Assembly: GCF_004361735.1 (NCBI RefSeq) | Contig: NZ_SNVV01000010.1 | Span: forward strand, 62,001 to 126,000 | Source of the DNA: Azoarcus indigens | GTDB taxonomy: Bacteria; Pseudomonadota; Gammaproteobacteria; Burkholderiales; Rhodocyclaceae | Reading direction: 5' to 3' | Length of the DNA stretch: 64,000 nt | Part shown: positions 38,480 to 47,849 of the stretch, piece by piece | Position numbering within the stretch: the first letter of the stretch is position 1 | How the letters are laid out: every line of letters begins with the position of its first letter | Position numbers and translations under genes: made by a program | Notes under the pieces: model-generated | What the model saw: the letters and a program-made list of their open reading frames with translations, nothing else | Databases searched by the model: none | What the model was told of the DNA's origin: nothing

Positions 38480-38644
38480 TCAGGCGTAGATGAAGCTCAG
38501 CGCCACCGCCACGCCGATCAGCAGGCAGAACAGCAAACCGGCGAGGGCCCGCAGGAGGCGGATCAGGCGGTAGCGCTTCGCCCCTTTGGTGGTGACGGCG
38601 TCCGCTGCGGCGAGAAGGGTCAGGCCTATCAGTTCGTCAGCCAT
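38480..38644 (-). CDS. Small single-helix membrane protein
   Basis: A 54-residue reading frame: MADELIGLTLLAAADAVTTK, a basic KRYRLIRLLR stretch, then one membrane helix (about LAGLLFCLLIGVAVALSFIYA). I do not recognise the family. Coding potential is supported by the amphipathic N-terminal part, positive-inside charge and a hydrophobic tail; the ribosome site is weak. It lies convergent with the tRNA and downstream of the oxygenase reductase gene. Existence is moderately likely. Confidence 0.5.
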   Translation of the reverse strand: MADELIGLTLLAAADAVTTKGAKRYRLIRLLRALAGLLFCLLIGVAVALSFIYA

Positions 38645-38765
38645 TCGGTTCCCCGGCTTCCAAGCGGCCCGGCCGGCGTGGGCGCCGGCCCGAGCTTATT
38701 CGATCCGGGTGAAGGCTAGCGGAATTCCCCGACAGTGGCACGCAGGGCGGCGGCTGCCGTGGCGC

Positions 38766-39746
38766 TCACAGGTCCAGCTCCAGCACTTCGCCACGGGCGC
38801 GGGACACGCAGATCATCATCGACTTGCCCGCTGCCCGTTCCGCCTCCGAGAGCACGTAGTCGCGGTGCTCCACCTCGCCGGCGCAGACCGCGGTTTCGCA
38901 AGTGCGGCACAGGCCTTCACGGCAGGCGCAAGGCAGCGCAAGGCCGTTTGCCTCCAGCGTTTCCAGGATGCTGAGGTGGGCGGGCACTTCCAGGGTGATG
39001 CCCTGCTGGCGCAGCACCAGCTGGAAGGGCCGGGGCCCGGCAGCAGCTTCGGCCGGGCTGGAGGCTGGTGTCTCGGCGGGGGCGGAGAACCACTCGAAGT
39101 GCAGTTGCTCCGGCACCCAGCCGGTGGCCCGCTTCCGTACCGCCTGCATCAATCCGTCCGGCCCGCAGCAGTAGAGCTGTTCTCCTTCCGCCGGCGCGGC
39201 CAGCGCGGCTTCCAGGTCCAGCGGCCGGCCGGCGTGTTCGTCGTCCGCATGCCAGCTCACCCGCTGCGGCCAGCATGCCAGCAGTTCCTGGAAGGCGGCG
39301 CGGCTGCGGCTGCGCACGCAGTAGAGTAGCGACCATTCCGCGCCCCGGGCCTCGCAGGCGTGGATCATGGCCAGCAGCGGGGTGATGCCGATGCCGCCGG
39401 CAATGAAGCGGTAGCGCGGCGCGCCGGCCTGCAGCGGAAAGTTGTTGCGCAGCGCGGTCGCCGTCAGCACATCGCCCACCCGCAGCTGCTGGTGGATGTG
39501 GCGGGAGCCGCCGCGGCTGGCCGGCGCGCGGCCGACGGCGATCAGGTAGCGCTCGCGTTCGCGGGGGTCGTTGCACAGGGAGTAGTGGCGGCGCAGGCCG
39601 CCGGGCAGCTGCAGTTCGAGGTGGGCGCCGGGCTCGAAGGGCGGCAGCGGGCCGCCCTCCGGCGCGCGCAGTTCGATGCTGACCACGTCGCGCGCCTCGG
39701 CGGTGAATTCACTCACCCGCAGCTTCAGGGGCGTATCGCAGTTCAT
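38766..39746 (-). CDS. Ferredoxin-type oxygenase reductase (VanB/phthalate dioxygenase reductase family)
   Basis: A 326-residue electron-transfer protein. An FMN domain (RHYSLCNDP) is followed by an NAD domain (GGIGITPLLAMIH, CGPDGLMQAV) and a C-terminal plant-type 2Fe-2S domain with CACREGLCRTCETAVC. This order defines class IA reductases of Rieske oxygenases. It passes NADH electrons to the oxygenase encoded 85 bp upstream. The pair resembles vanillate O-demethylase VanAB, but demethylase activity cannot be assigned. Confidence 0.93.
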   Translation of the reverse strand: MNCDTPLKLRVSEFTAEARDVVSIELRAPEGGPLPPFEPGAHLELQLPGGLRRHYSLCNDPRERERYLIAVGRAPASRGGSRHIHQQLRVGDVLTATALRNNFPLQAGAPRYRFIAGGIGITPLLAMIHACEARGAEWSLLYCVRSRSRAAFQELLACWPQRVSWHADDEHAGRPLDLEAALAAPAEGEQLYCCGPDGLMQAVRKRATGWVPEQLHFEWFSAPAETPASSPAEAAAGPRPFQLVLRQQGITLEVPAHLSILETLEANGLALPCACREGLCRTCETAVCAGEVEHRDYVLSEAERAAGKSMMICVSRARGEVLELDL

Positions 39747-39831
39747 CGGCGGGGCTTCCTGTGTGGGCGTGGCGTGCGGCCTTCTACGGCGGGAGAAAAG
39801 CCGTGGCTCCGGCTGGAGAGGGGAGGGGCGC

Positions 39832-40854
39832 TCATGCTGCCTGCTCCTCGCGGATGCGCTTGTTCATCACCCAGCGGAAGTGGGACAGCGCCGCATCCAC
39901 GCCCAGCGGCACCATGCGCACCTCCGGGTCGTGGGCCAGCATGCGGCTCTGGCCGCTGATGATGCGGCGGTCTTCCTCGAAGGCGTCCAGCAGTACCTGG
40001 TGGATGCGGCGGGTGGCTTCCGGATCGTCGATGGAGAAGTTGTGCGGCTGGGCGAAGAAGTAGTGGGTGCTGTCGGCTGTTTCCGGGGTGACGGCCTGGC
40101 AGCTGCGGAACTCGAGTGCGCCTTCGCGGCTGCCGTTGGCGCCGCCGCGGCCCACCGGCACGCTGCCGGAATCCATCAGCAGCACGCCGGGCACGAGGAA
40201 GTCGTAGTTGTTCCAGCGATCCACCGTTTCCCATTCGGGCCGCAGCTTGCGCACGAAGGGCGCCGGTTCGTCGCCCTCCAGCCCGCGGATGATGCGCACG
40301 CCGTTGGCCAGGCGCTCCACCTGCGGCTGGGCGCGGGCATAGGCCACCGAGCCGCCCACCGTCTCCGGATGCACGAAGGAGAAGTGGGAGAAGTCGCACA
40401 GGTTGTCCGCCACCTGCAGGTAGTTGGCCTGGTGCAGCATGTAGCCGGAGAGGCTGCGCCAGCCGGGGTCGTCCAGCCAGTGGGTGTCGGGCAGCAGGGC
40501 AGGGTCGGCCTTGTCCGGGTCGCCCATCCAGATCCATACCCAGCGCGAGCGTTCTTCCACCGGGTAGGCGCGCACCCGCGCCTGCGGCGGAATGTGCTCC
40601 TGCATCGGGATTTCGACGCAGCGGCCGCTGGGGTCGAACTTCAGGCCGTGGTACATGCAGCGCACGCAGTCGCCCTCCAGCCGGCCGAGGGAGAGCGGCG
40701 CGGCGCGGTGGCAGCAGCGGTTGTCCAGGGCGACGACGCGGCCGGCGGTGTCGCGGTAGAACAGGATGGGGGTGTCGAGCAGGGTGCGGCTGAACAGGCC
40801 GTCGCCGATTTCGTCGCTCCAGGCGGCGACATACCAGCAGTTCTTCAGGAACAT
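39832..40854 (-). CDS. Rieske 2Fe-2S aromatic oxygenase, VanA-like
   Basis: A 340-residue oxygenase. The Rieske site is C47-C-H49 with C66-MY-H69 (CMYHG); the mononuclear iron ligands are in NLCDFSHFSFVHPE (Asp154, His157, His162). Length and single-subunit layout are those of O-demethylases and related monooxygenases. It has an AAGGAG ribosome site. With its reductase downstream and a periplasmic binding protein upstream it forms a small catabolic unit. Substrate unknown: methoxylated or N-heterocyclic aromatics are both possible. Confidence 0.93.
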   Translation of the reverse strand: MFLKNCWYVAAWSDEIGDGLFSRTLLDTPILFYRDTAGRVVALDNRCCHRAAPLSLGRLEGDCVRCMYHGLKFDPSGRCVEIPMQEHIPPQARVRAYPVEERSRWVWIWMGDPDKADPALLPDTHWLDDPGWRSLSGYMLHQANYLQVADNLCDFSHFSFVHPETVGGSVAYARAQPQVERLANGVRIIRGLEGDEPAPFVRKLRPEWETVDRWNNYDFLVPGVLLMDSGSVPVGRGGANGSREGALEFRSCQAVTPETADSTHYFFAQPHNFSIDDPEATRRIHQVLLDAFEEDRRIISGQSRMLAHDPEVRMVPLGVDAALSHFRWVMNKRIREEQAA

Positions 40855-41032
40855 GGCGGGCTCCTTGGCAGGGATGGGAGGGAAAAGAGGGCACCCGCGG
40901 GCGTGCGGTGGCCCACCGCCAGCCGGCGCGGGCCGGCGGCGGAGCGGGGTTGCGGATGGAGAACGGGGGAAGGAGACCGGGGAAGGAGACCGGGGCGAGC
41001 CAGACCCTCACGCCGCCTTCAGGCTGCGGTCC

Positions 41033-42187
41033 TCAGTCGGCGCCCAGGTAGTGCCAGCCGCCCTGGCGCACTTCCACCAGCGCGACCGCGCGGCGGTCGT
41101 AGCCGACGTGGTCGGCGGCGGAGAGGTTCATCACGCCCTGGCTGGTCACCAGTTCGCGGGTGGCCTCCAGGCCATCGCGCAGCGCGGCGCGGAACTCCGG
41201 CGTGCCCGGCTTGTGTTTCGCCAGCGCCCGCTTGAGGCCCTCGCCGATCAGCAGGCCGGCGTCCCAGGTGTTGGCGGCGAAGATGGACATCGAACCGGCG
41301 CCGTAAGTTTTCTCATAGCGCGCGGTGACTTCGGTGGCCACCGGCCGCACCGGGTTGCTTGGCGGCAGTTGCCCGGCCACCAGCACCGGGCCGACGGCGA
41401 ACACCGCGCCCTCGGCGTCGCGCCCGGCGATGCGCAGGAAGTCCCGGTTGGCGATGCCGTAGGTCTGGTAGATGCGGCCCTTGTAGCCGCGCTCGACCAG
41501 CGTCTTCTGCGGCAGCGCGGCCGGCGTGCCGGAGGCGGCGATCAGCACCGCGTCCGGCTTGTCGGCCATCAGCTTCAGCACCTGGGAGAGCACGCTGGTG
41601 TCGGTCTGGCCGTAGCGCTCCACCGTGCTCAGGCGCAGGCCCTGCGCTTCCGCCTGCTTGCGCACCTCGTTGAGCCAGCCTTCGCCGAAGGCGTTGCTGA
41701 AGCCGATGAAGCCCAGTGTCTTCACGCCGGCGGCCTTCATATGCGCCACCGTGGCTTCCACCATCAGCGCCTCGTTCTGCACCGCCTTGAAGGACCAGCG
41801 GCGGATGTCGTCCTGCGGCGCGACGATGGCGGTGCCGCTGGCCACGCTCACCAGCGGTACGCCGGCGCGCGCCGCCGGCTCCACCATGGAGAGGGTGGAG
41901 GGCGTAGTGGAGGAGCCGATCACCACGTCCGCCTTGTGCTCCTCCACCAGCTTGCGGAAGTTCTTCACCGCCACCGTGGGGTCGGAGGCATCGTCCAGCA
42001 CGGTGTAGTCGATGCGGGTGCCGTCGATCTCCCGCGGCAGCAGTTCGATCATGTTGCGGGCCGGTGCGCCCAGCGAGGCGGCCGGGCCGGTGAGCGAGAG
42101 GGTGACGCCGACATTGACCTGCGCGAACGCCGGACAGGCGGCGGCGAGCAGGGTGAGCAACAAGCCTCTCGGAGTGCTGGGAATCAT
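41033..42187 (-). CDS. Periplasmic substrate-binding protein (branched-chain amino acid ABC type)
   Basis: A 384-residue type I periplasmic binding protein with a cleaved signal (about residues 1-22, ACPAFAQ). The LIVBP-like pattern is clear: VNVGVTLSLTGPAASLG, VIGSSTTPSTLSMVEPAARAGVPLVSVASGT, FGFSNAFGEGW-like segment and YDRRAVALVEVRQGGW. No permease or ATPase gene accompanies it, so it is an orphan or serves a transporter elsewhere. Related aromatic-acid-binding proteins exist. The ATG at 42187 follows GGAGACA. It precedes the Rieske oxygenase and diverges from a LysR gene. Confidence 0.9.
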   Translation of the reverse strand: MIPSTPRGLLLTLLAAACPAFAQVNVGVTLSLTGPAASLGAPARNMIELLPREIDGTRIDYTVLDDASDPTVAVKNFRKLVEEHKADVVIGSSTTPSTLSMVEPAARAGVPLVSVASGTAIVAPQDDIRRWSFKAVQNEALMVEATVAHMKAAGVKTLGFIGFSNAFGEGWLNEVRKQAEAQGLRLSTVERYGQTDTSVLSQVLKLMADKPDAVLIAASGTPAALPQKTLVERGYKGRIYQTYGIANRDFLRIAGRDAEGAVFAVGPVLVAGQLPPSNPVRPVATEVTARYEKTYGAGSMSIFAANTWDAGLLIGEGLKRALAKHKPGTPEFRAALRDGLEATRELVTSQGVMNLSAADHVGYDRRAVALVEVRQGGWHYLGAD

Positions 42188-42294
42188 GGTTTTTGTCTCC
42201 ATCGTTGTCGTGCCGTCTCGTGCGGACGGTTGCAGCCAAGATAGTCCCGCCACCAAAATTGGTACACAACATGGCCTCGATTAAGGTAATGAAC

Positions 42295-43206
42295 ATGATT
42301 CATAACCAGTTCGACCTCAACCTGGTGATGGTGCTGGACGCCCTGATCCGCGAGCGCAGCACCACCCGCGCGGCCGAGCAACTGGGGCTGGGGCAGAGCG
42401 CGGTGAGCCACGCCCTGGGCCGCCTGCGCCGGGCGCTGGACGATCCGCTGTTCATCAAGACCGCCGGCGGCCTCAAGCCGACGCCGCGCACCGAGGCGCT
42501 GACGCCGGCGGTGCTGCAGATGATGGAGATCGTGCGCAACGAGCTGCACAGCCAGCCGCGCTTCGACCCGGCGCGGGTGGAGCGCTGCTTCCGCTTCTGC
42601 ATGACCGACATGGGCGAGCTGGTCTTCTTGCCGCCGCTGATGGAGCGGCTGCGCCGCGAAGCGCCCCACTGCACCCTGCAGACGCTGCAGGTGCCGCAGG
42701 CGCGCATCGCCGAAACGCTGGAATCCGGCGAGGCCGACCTTGCCATCGGCTCGCTGCGCGCGATTCCGCAGGGGCTGTTCCAGCAGCAGTTGTTCACCCA
42801 TCCCTTCGTCACCATCGTCGCCACCGACGCGCCGGTGGGCGAGCGGCTGACGCTGGCGGAGTTCGAGGCGATGGACCATGTCGTCGTCTCGCTCGACGGC
42901 GGCCGTGGCTCCGCCTACGACAAGGCCATCGAGGAGCTGGGCGTGCGCCGGCGCATCTTCCTCACCACGCCGCACTTCCTGCTCATCCCGCCGCTGCTGG
43001 AGCGCCAGCCCAACCTGGTCGCCACCGTGCCGCGCGAACTGGGCACCGTGTTCGCCCGCTACAAGGTGGTGCGGGTGGTGGAGCCGCCCATCGGCCTGCC
43101 GCGCTTCGAGCTGCGCCAGCACTGGCACCCGCGCTTCCACTACGACCCCGCCAACCTGTGGCTGCGCAAGCTGGTGAAGGAGACCTTCGCGGATTATCCG
43201 GAGTGA
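42295..43206 (+). CDS. LysR-type regulator, NodD/NahR-like
   Basis: A 303-residue LysR regulator starting MIHNQFDLNLVMVLDALI, the N-terminal pattern of the NodD/NahR/NagR branch, with helix-turn-helix RSTTRAAEQLGLGQSAVSHAL at about 20-40 and an effector domain after 90. The ATG at 42295 has AAGG 8 nt upstream; earlier ATGs (42289, 42271) also exist. It diverges from the binding-protein and Rieske genes across 107 bp, so it probably controls them in response to an aromatic acid. Confidence 0.92.
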   Translation: MIHNQFDLNLVMVLDALIRERSTTRAAEQLGLGQSAVSHALGRLRRALDDPLFIKTAGGLKPTPRTEALTPAVLQMMEIVRNELHSQPRFDPARVERCFRFCMTDMGELVFLPPLMERLRREAPHCTLQTLQVPQARIAETLESGEADLAIGSLRAIPQGLFQQQLFTHPFVTIVATDAPVGERLTLAEFEAMDHVVVSLDGGRGSAYDKAIEELGVRRRIFLTTPHFLLIPPLLERQPNLVATVPRELGTVFARYKVVRVVEPPIGLPRFELRQHWHPRFHYDPANLWLRKLVKETFADYPE

Positions 43207-43264
43207 GGGGCCGGGAGTCAGGCGTCGGGCCCGGCCAAGGCGGGGCGCGCCGGCCGCCTCGCGC

Positions 43265-44635
43265 TCAAGCGGCGTGCCGCCGCTTCACCGCGCGGGTGGA
43301 CACCAGCGCCGCCGCCACCGCCAGCGCGGCGGCCAGGCCGAGGCCGATGCGCGGCGCATGTTCCGGGGTGATGCCGAGCAGCAGCGCGATGGCGGCGGAG
43401 CCGGCGGCCATGCCGGTCTGGCGGGCGGTGGCCTGCATGCCGCCGGTGGCGCCGTCGCGATGCGCAGGCGTGGAGGTGAGCAGCACCCGGTTGTTCGGCA
43501 CCTGGAAGAAGCCGAAGCCAAACCCGCTGATCGCCATGAACAGCACCACCAGGCTGGGCTGGCCCGCCAGCGGCCACAGCGCGGCGCAGGCGGCGCCCAC
43601 GGCGATGGCCAGGCCGCCGAACGCGCACAGCGCCTGCGGCGGATGGCGGTCCGCCAGGCGGCCGGACCACTGCGCCGCCACCGCCACCGTCAGCGGCCAA
43701 GCCATCATCAGCAGGCCAGTGTGCATCGGGCTCAGCCCCAACTGGTGCTGCAGGTAGAAGGGCAGGGCGATGAAGCACAGCATCTGCGAGGAGAACAGGC
43801 ACAGCGAGCCCAGCATGGCGTGGCGGAACAGGGTGTGGTCCAGCAGGTCCAGCGGCAGCAGCGGCGCTGGCTTGCCGCGCTCGCGCCGCAGCAGGCCGGC
43901 CAGGCAGAGCGCGGCGACGGCGAGCAGCCCCAGGCTGAGCCGCGGCTGCTCGGCGATGCGCTCCAGGCCGGTGATGCCCAGGCAGAACAGGCCGGCGTTC
44001 AGCACCACGCTGAGGCCGTCGATGCGGCGCGGCGCCCGCGGCCCTTCCGGAATCGCCCGCAGCAGCGTCAGCGTCAGCAGGCCGATGGGCAGGTTGATGG
44101 CGAACAGCCAGGGCCAGCCCGCCCAGGTGAGTAGCGCCGCGCCCAGCGTCGGCGCCGCCGCCGAGCCTATCGCCACGCAGAGGGCGTTGATGCCGATGCC
44201 ACGGCCGAGCTGCGCGCGGGGGTAGGTATTACGCACGATGCCGGCGCTGACGCACATGATGGCCGCCGCGCCCACGCCCTGCAACGCCCGCCCTGCCACC
44301 AGCCAGCCCAGCGTCGGTGCCAGCGCGCAGGCCAGCGAGGCCAGGGTGAATAGCGCCACGCCGGCGCCGAACACCCGCCGCAGGCCCACCCGCTCTGCCA
44401 GCGCGGCGAAGGGAAACAGCAGGGCCACCAGCGCCAGCTGGTAGGCGGTGACGATCCACACCGAACCGGCCGCGCTCACCCCCAGTGCTTCCGAGATGCT
44501 GGGCAGCGCCAGGTTGGCGATGCCGCCGTCCAGCACCGTCATGGTGATGGCGGCCAGCAGCGCGGCGATGGCCTGGTAGCGGCGGGGAAGGGGCAGGCCG
44601 TCGGCACGCGCCTGGGCCGGGGTGGAGGGCTGCAT
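43265..44635 (-). CDS. MFS transporter, DHA2/EmrB-QacA type
   Basis: A 456-residue inner-membrane protein of the 14-helix DHA2 drug:H+ antiporter branch. The motif LDGGIANLALPSI in helix 1 and WIVTAYQLALVALLFPFAALAERVG, then GRALQGVGAAAIM, are typical. Export of drugs or aromatic metabolites is likely but unproven. The ATG at 44635 is preferred over upstream in-frame starts because it gives the usual short N terminus. It is convergent with the LysR gene. Confidence 0.92.
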   Translation of the reverse strand: MQPSTPAQARADGLPLPRRYQAIAALLAAITMTVLDGGIANLALPSISEALGVSAAGSVWIVTAYQLALVALLFPFAALAERVGLRRVFGAGVALFTLASLACALAPTLGWLVAGRALQGVGAAAIMCVSAGIVRNTYPRAQLGRGIGINALCVAIGSAAAPTLGAALLTWAGWPWLFAINLPIGLLTLTLLRAIPEGPRAPRRIDGLSVVLNAGLFCLGITGLERIAEQPRLSLGLLAVAALCLAGLLRRERGKPAPLLPLDLLDHTLFRHAMLGSLCLFSSQMLCFIALPFYLQHQLGLSPMHTGLLMMAWPLTVAVAAQWSGRLADRHPPQALCAFGGLAIAVGAACAALWPLAGQPSLVVLFMAISGFGFGFFQVPNNRVLLTSTPAHRDGATGGMQATARQTGMAAGSAAIALLLGITPEHAPRIGLGLAAALAVAAALVSTRAVKRRHAA

Positions 44636-45007
44636 CGGAACGCGGGAGTCGGGCGGGAAAGGGGAAGAGGAGAGGGTGAGGGAGGCCGGCCAGGAGCTCA
44701 ACGAGGGCCCAATGAGGGGGAAGGATCATAGCGGCCTTTTCCCGGCATGGTTTTTCTGCGTGCGGGCCTAGTGGCGCGATGCTCCGCGGGTGGGGCGGGG
44801 GCGGTTGCTGCCGGGTGGGCCGGAGGCGTCTGCGCTGGCGAGCATGCTCTCGCTGGCGTCTGCCCTCATGGCGCGCTTTTTTCCAGTGTGGTTTGCATCT
44901 TTTACCCCGGCGGCCCTTCGCGCCTGATTCCGGCCTCAGGCCCGGGCTTTGCTCGGCAGCCGGCGGGCCTCGTGCCACATTCATCTGACTGGAAAAGGAG
45001 AAACGCC
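44636..45007. other. Intergenic region before the hemerythrin gene
   Basis: A 372-bp divergent gap. Only a 10-nt palindrome GAGCATGCTC (44840-44849) stands out. No protein is supported. Promoters of the exporter and hemerythrin genes should lie here, but I could not assign boxes. Confidence 0.35.
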
Positions 45008-45475
45008 ATGAACAAGTCCAGCCTGCCGACCGGCCTCAAGGAAGTCGTGGGGAGCCTGATCGACGACCACCGCAAGGTGAAGAAGCTGTTCAAGGAGTTC
45101 GAGTCGGCCAAGACCCCGGAGGAAAAGGAGGCCATCGCCCGCAGCGCCTGCATGGAGCTGAAGGTGCATACCCAACTGGAAGAGGAGCTGTTCTATCCGG
45201 CGGTGCGCAACAGCGACCCGGAGAAATTCCACGATCTGCTCGACGAGGCGGTGGTGGAGCACGCCTCGGCCAAGGACCTGATCAAGCAGCTCGACGGCAT
45301 GCACGCCGGCGACGACCTCTTCGACGCCAAGGTGACGGTGCTGGGGGAATACATCGAGCACCATGTGAAGGAAGAGGAGGAAGCGCTTTTCCCCAAGCTG
45401 ATGGAGGAGAAGCTGGACCTGCGCGACCTGGCCTCGGAGATGGAGCAGAAGCGGGCGACGCTGACGGCGCATTGA
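45008..45475 (+). CDS. Hemerythrin HHE-domain protein
   Basis: A 155-residue helical hemerythrin-like protein. Candidate di-iron ligands are His21 (DDHRKVKKLF), His54 with Glu58 (HTQLEEELFYP), His85 (VEHASA), His118 and Glu123 (HHVKEEEEALFP). Such cytoplasmic proteins bind oxygen or nitric oxide, or help repair iron-sulfur damage. The ATG follows AAAAGGAGAAACG. The gene stands alone between an exporter and a chemoreceptor. Confidence 0.9.
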   Translation: MNKSSLPTGLKEVVGSLIDDHRKVKKLFKEFESAKTPEEKEAIARSACMELKVHTQLEEELFYPAVRNSDPEKFHDLLDEAVVEHASAKDLIKQLDGMHAGDDLFDAKVTVLGEYIEHHVKEEEEALFPKLMEEKLDLRDLASEMEQKRATLTAH

Positions 45476-45896
45476 GGGGGCAGCTGCCGCTTTGGACGGC
45501 CGTTTGTGGACGTTGGCCCGTCTGGTGCCGCAGGCCGATCAAGGTGGCCCCATCAGCGGAGTTCGAGGATGGATGGCTCTTCGAAGAGAAGCTGCAGTCG
45601 GTCCGCTTCGATGTAAAGAAAGCGGGCAAAGGGCAGCTTTTTTCCGCCGGAGAGGCAGTAAGCGGCGGCCCGGTTTGCGATTCCCTGACCGTTGAAGGCG
45701 GATAAGCCGTCGGATGGTTCCATGAGCTCAACGCCATATCTGTTTTGAGTTGGATGTTACTCAAGGGGAATCATCGGACGTCAAATCATGGCGGTCCGGC
45801 TTGTCAGGGGCGATGGTCTTGCCAGCAAAAAGGGGGGCTGATCCAAGGCCCCCCTTTTTTGCCCCGCCTGGCGGTGTCGAGCGCGTTGAGTGCCCC
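45476..45896. other. Gap between the hemerythrin and chemoreceptor genes
   Basis: A 421-bp region with lower GC than its surroundings. Short open frames occur (for example 45472-45705 plus) but none shows a domain or ribosome site. The right end is the bidirectional terminator at 45827-45859. The odd base composition may mark remnant DNA. Confidence 0.35.
45827..45859. terminator. Bidirectional terminator after the chemoreceptor gene
   Basis: A 12-bp stem (45827-45838 with 45848-45859) has a GGGGGG/CCCCCC core flanked by A5 and T5, with a 9-nt loop. It ends the minus-strand chemoreceptor transcript and could also stop plus-strand transcripts. Confidence 0.9.
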
Positions 45897-47519
45897 TCAG
45901 CGCCCGCTGAGCGTAAACCGCTGCACGCTGGCGTGCAGCATCTCGGCCAGGGACTTCATGTCGGACGAGGCGCCGGACATGGAGTGGGCGGCGGCGGAGG
46001 TTTCCTCGGCCATCTGCACGATGTTCTCCACCCGGGCGGCGATGTCGCGGCCGGCGGCGGATTGCTCCTGCAGCGCGGAGGAGACGTCGTCGATGGCGCG
46101 CTGCACCGACTGCGCGTCGGCGTCGATCTCGTGGACCATGTTGCCGGCGCTGCGGGCTTCCTCCAGGCCGTCCTGCACCGCGGTGACGGCAGCCGAGAGG
46201 CGGCTGCTCATCTGCTGGGTGCCGGACTGGATGGAGGCCACCATGGCGCTGATCTCCTGGGTAGAGTGGGTGGTTTTCTCCGCCAGCTTGCGCACTTCGT
46301 CGGCCACCACGGCGAAGCCGCGGCCCTGTTCGCCGGCGCGGGCGGCTTCGATGGCGGCGTTGAGCGCCAGCAGGTTGGTCTGGTCGGCCACTTCCTTGAT
46401 GACGGTGACGATGGAGGAGATGCGCTCCGATTCGTTGCCCAGCATCTGCGCGGTTTCCGAGCTGCGGTTGATGGTCTCGGCCACGGTGTCGATGCGGTCC
46501 ACCATCTGACGGATGCTGTTGGCGCTGGTGTTGGCCTTGCTGCTGGCCACGGTGGAGGCGTCGCGCGCTTCCTGGGAGATGGCGGCGATGTGATCCACGC
46601 TGGTGGACATTTCCTCCAGCGCGGCGGCCATGGCGCTGGCGAATTCGGACTGCGCCTCGATGCTCTTGAACACCGTCTGCGAGTCGGTTTCCAGCTGGCG
46701 GGCGGCGTCGCCCACCTGGCGGGCGCCGCCGTTCACCTGGCCCAGCGCCTCGTTGAGGGCGTCGGCCATGCGGATGAAGGCGTTCTGCAGCTGGCCGACT
46801 TCGTCCGCCGAGCTGGCCTGCATGCGCACGCCGAGGTTGCCGGCGGCGAGCTGGTCGGCCACCCGCACCAGGTCGCCCACCGGCCGGGTGATGGAGCGGG
46901 TGACCAGCACCGCGCAGACGATGGCGGCCAGCGCGGCGACGGTGAAGGCGGTGAGCAGCACGACGAGGCTGGAGCGGGCGTCGGCCTTCATGTCCTGCAT
47001 TACTTGCTGGGCGCGCACGCGGACGACGTCGATGAGCTTGTTGGCGTTGTCCTGGATGGCGCCGATGAGGTGGCGGCTGTTGCCCATGCCGCTCATGACG
47101 CCGCTGCGGTCGCCCTGGTTGGCGGCGCGCACGATGTCGCTGACGTAGGGGCGCAGTGCATCCAGTGTGTCGGCGATGGCCTTGCCGGTGGCGGCGATCT
47201 CCGGTTCCGGCGCGGAGACGAAGGGCTGGGTGTCGCGGCGCAGGCCGTCCAGGGTGTCCAGCTGCTGCTGGGCGATCTTGCCGATGTCGGGCGAATCCAC
47301 CGCGCCCAGCATGTCGCGCATCTCGATGCGGTAGCGCAGCGTGCGGTAGAGGAAGTCGGTGGCGAGGCGGGAGCGGTCCAGGCCATCGCGCTCGACCACG
47401 AGCGCCTGCTTGTCGATGCTCATCGCCTTGATCCCGATGAACACGGCGGCGGCGCCGAACAGCAGCAGCACAAGGCCGAAAGCCAGCAGCAATCTCTTGC
47501 CGATCATGATGTTCTTCAA
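45897..47519 (-). CDS. Methyl-accepting chemotaxis protein
   Basis: A 540-residue chemoreceptor. A first membrane helix ([20 protein letters not shown]) precedes a periplasmic four-helix-bundle sensor, a second helix (about [21 protein letters not shown]), a HAMP domain and a long coiled-coil signalling domain with the hairpin tip [20 protein letters not shown] and [17 protein letters not shown]. The best start is TTG 47519 ([11 protein letters not shown]), placed 7 nt after AAGGAAAA; the ATG at 47507 has no ribosome site. No cheR/cheB neighbours; the ligand is unknown. Confidence 0.92.
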   Translation of the reverse strand: MKNIMIGKRLLLAFGLVLLLFGAAAVFIGIKAMSIDKQALVVERDGLDRSRLATDFLYRTLRYRIEMRDMLGAVDSPDIGKIAQQQLDTLDGLRRDTQPFVSAPEPEIAATGKAIADTLDALRPYVSDIVRAANQGDRSGVMSGMGNSRHLIGAIQDNANKLIDVVRVRAQQVMQDMKADARSSLVVLLTAFTVAALAAIVCAVLVTRSITRPVGDLVRVADQLAAGNLGVRMQASSADEVGQLQNAFIRMADALNEALGQVNGGARQVGDAARQLETDSQTVFKSIEAQSEFASAMAAALEEMSTSVDHIAAISQEARDASTVASSKANTSANSIRQMVDRIDTVAETINRSSETAQMLGNESERISSIVTVIKEVADQTNLLALNAAIEAARAGEQGRGFAVVADEVRKLAEKTTHSTQEISAMVASIQSGTQQMSSRLSAAVTAVQDGLEEARSAGNMVHEIDADAQSVQRAIDDVSSALQEQSAAGRDIAARVENIVQMAEETSAAAHSMSGASSDMKSLAEMLHASVQRFTLSGR

Positions 47520-47849
47520 GCTGTTTTCCTTTTTTCCGTTAGGGGGGCCACCGGCGGCCGGCCTTGTCTTTTTGTGTCTCCTGCCCGGAAAACAGACCAT
47601 GGCGCCAATCGGCAATCCGCGGCATGCCTCCTAAAGCGGGAAGAAGCTTCAAGTGTGAAGTATTAGCGGCAATTTGTGGCGTGAATTAAATCGCCATGAG
47701 CGGAAGATGGGCGGATATCCGGGGGGATGCCTTGGGGCGTGCAGCAAGGGTGTGGAGGAGCGGGCGGGCCAGCCTCGGCTATCCGGTGCCGGTGGGGGAC
47801 GCGCCGCCGTCCGGCGCAGGCGCACAATGGCCGCAAAGGAGGAATCACC
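47520..47849. other. Divergent gap before the macro-domain gene
   Basis: A 330-bp gap between divergent genes. It holds the ribosome site AAAGGAGG before the macro-domain ATG. An AT-rich stretch (about 47640-47695) is a likely promoter area. No gene is seen. Confidence 0.35.

Noticed and set aside
45472-45705. Plus-strand frame of 77 codons after the hemerythrin gene
   Set aside because: It begins inside the hemerythrin stop region, has no ribosome site and no domain.
45750-47666. Plus-strand frame opposite the chemoreceptor
   Set aside because: The chemoreceptor has a textbook signalling tip and HAMP domain; the antisense product is Gly/His-rich without features.
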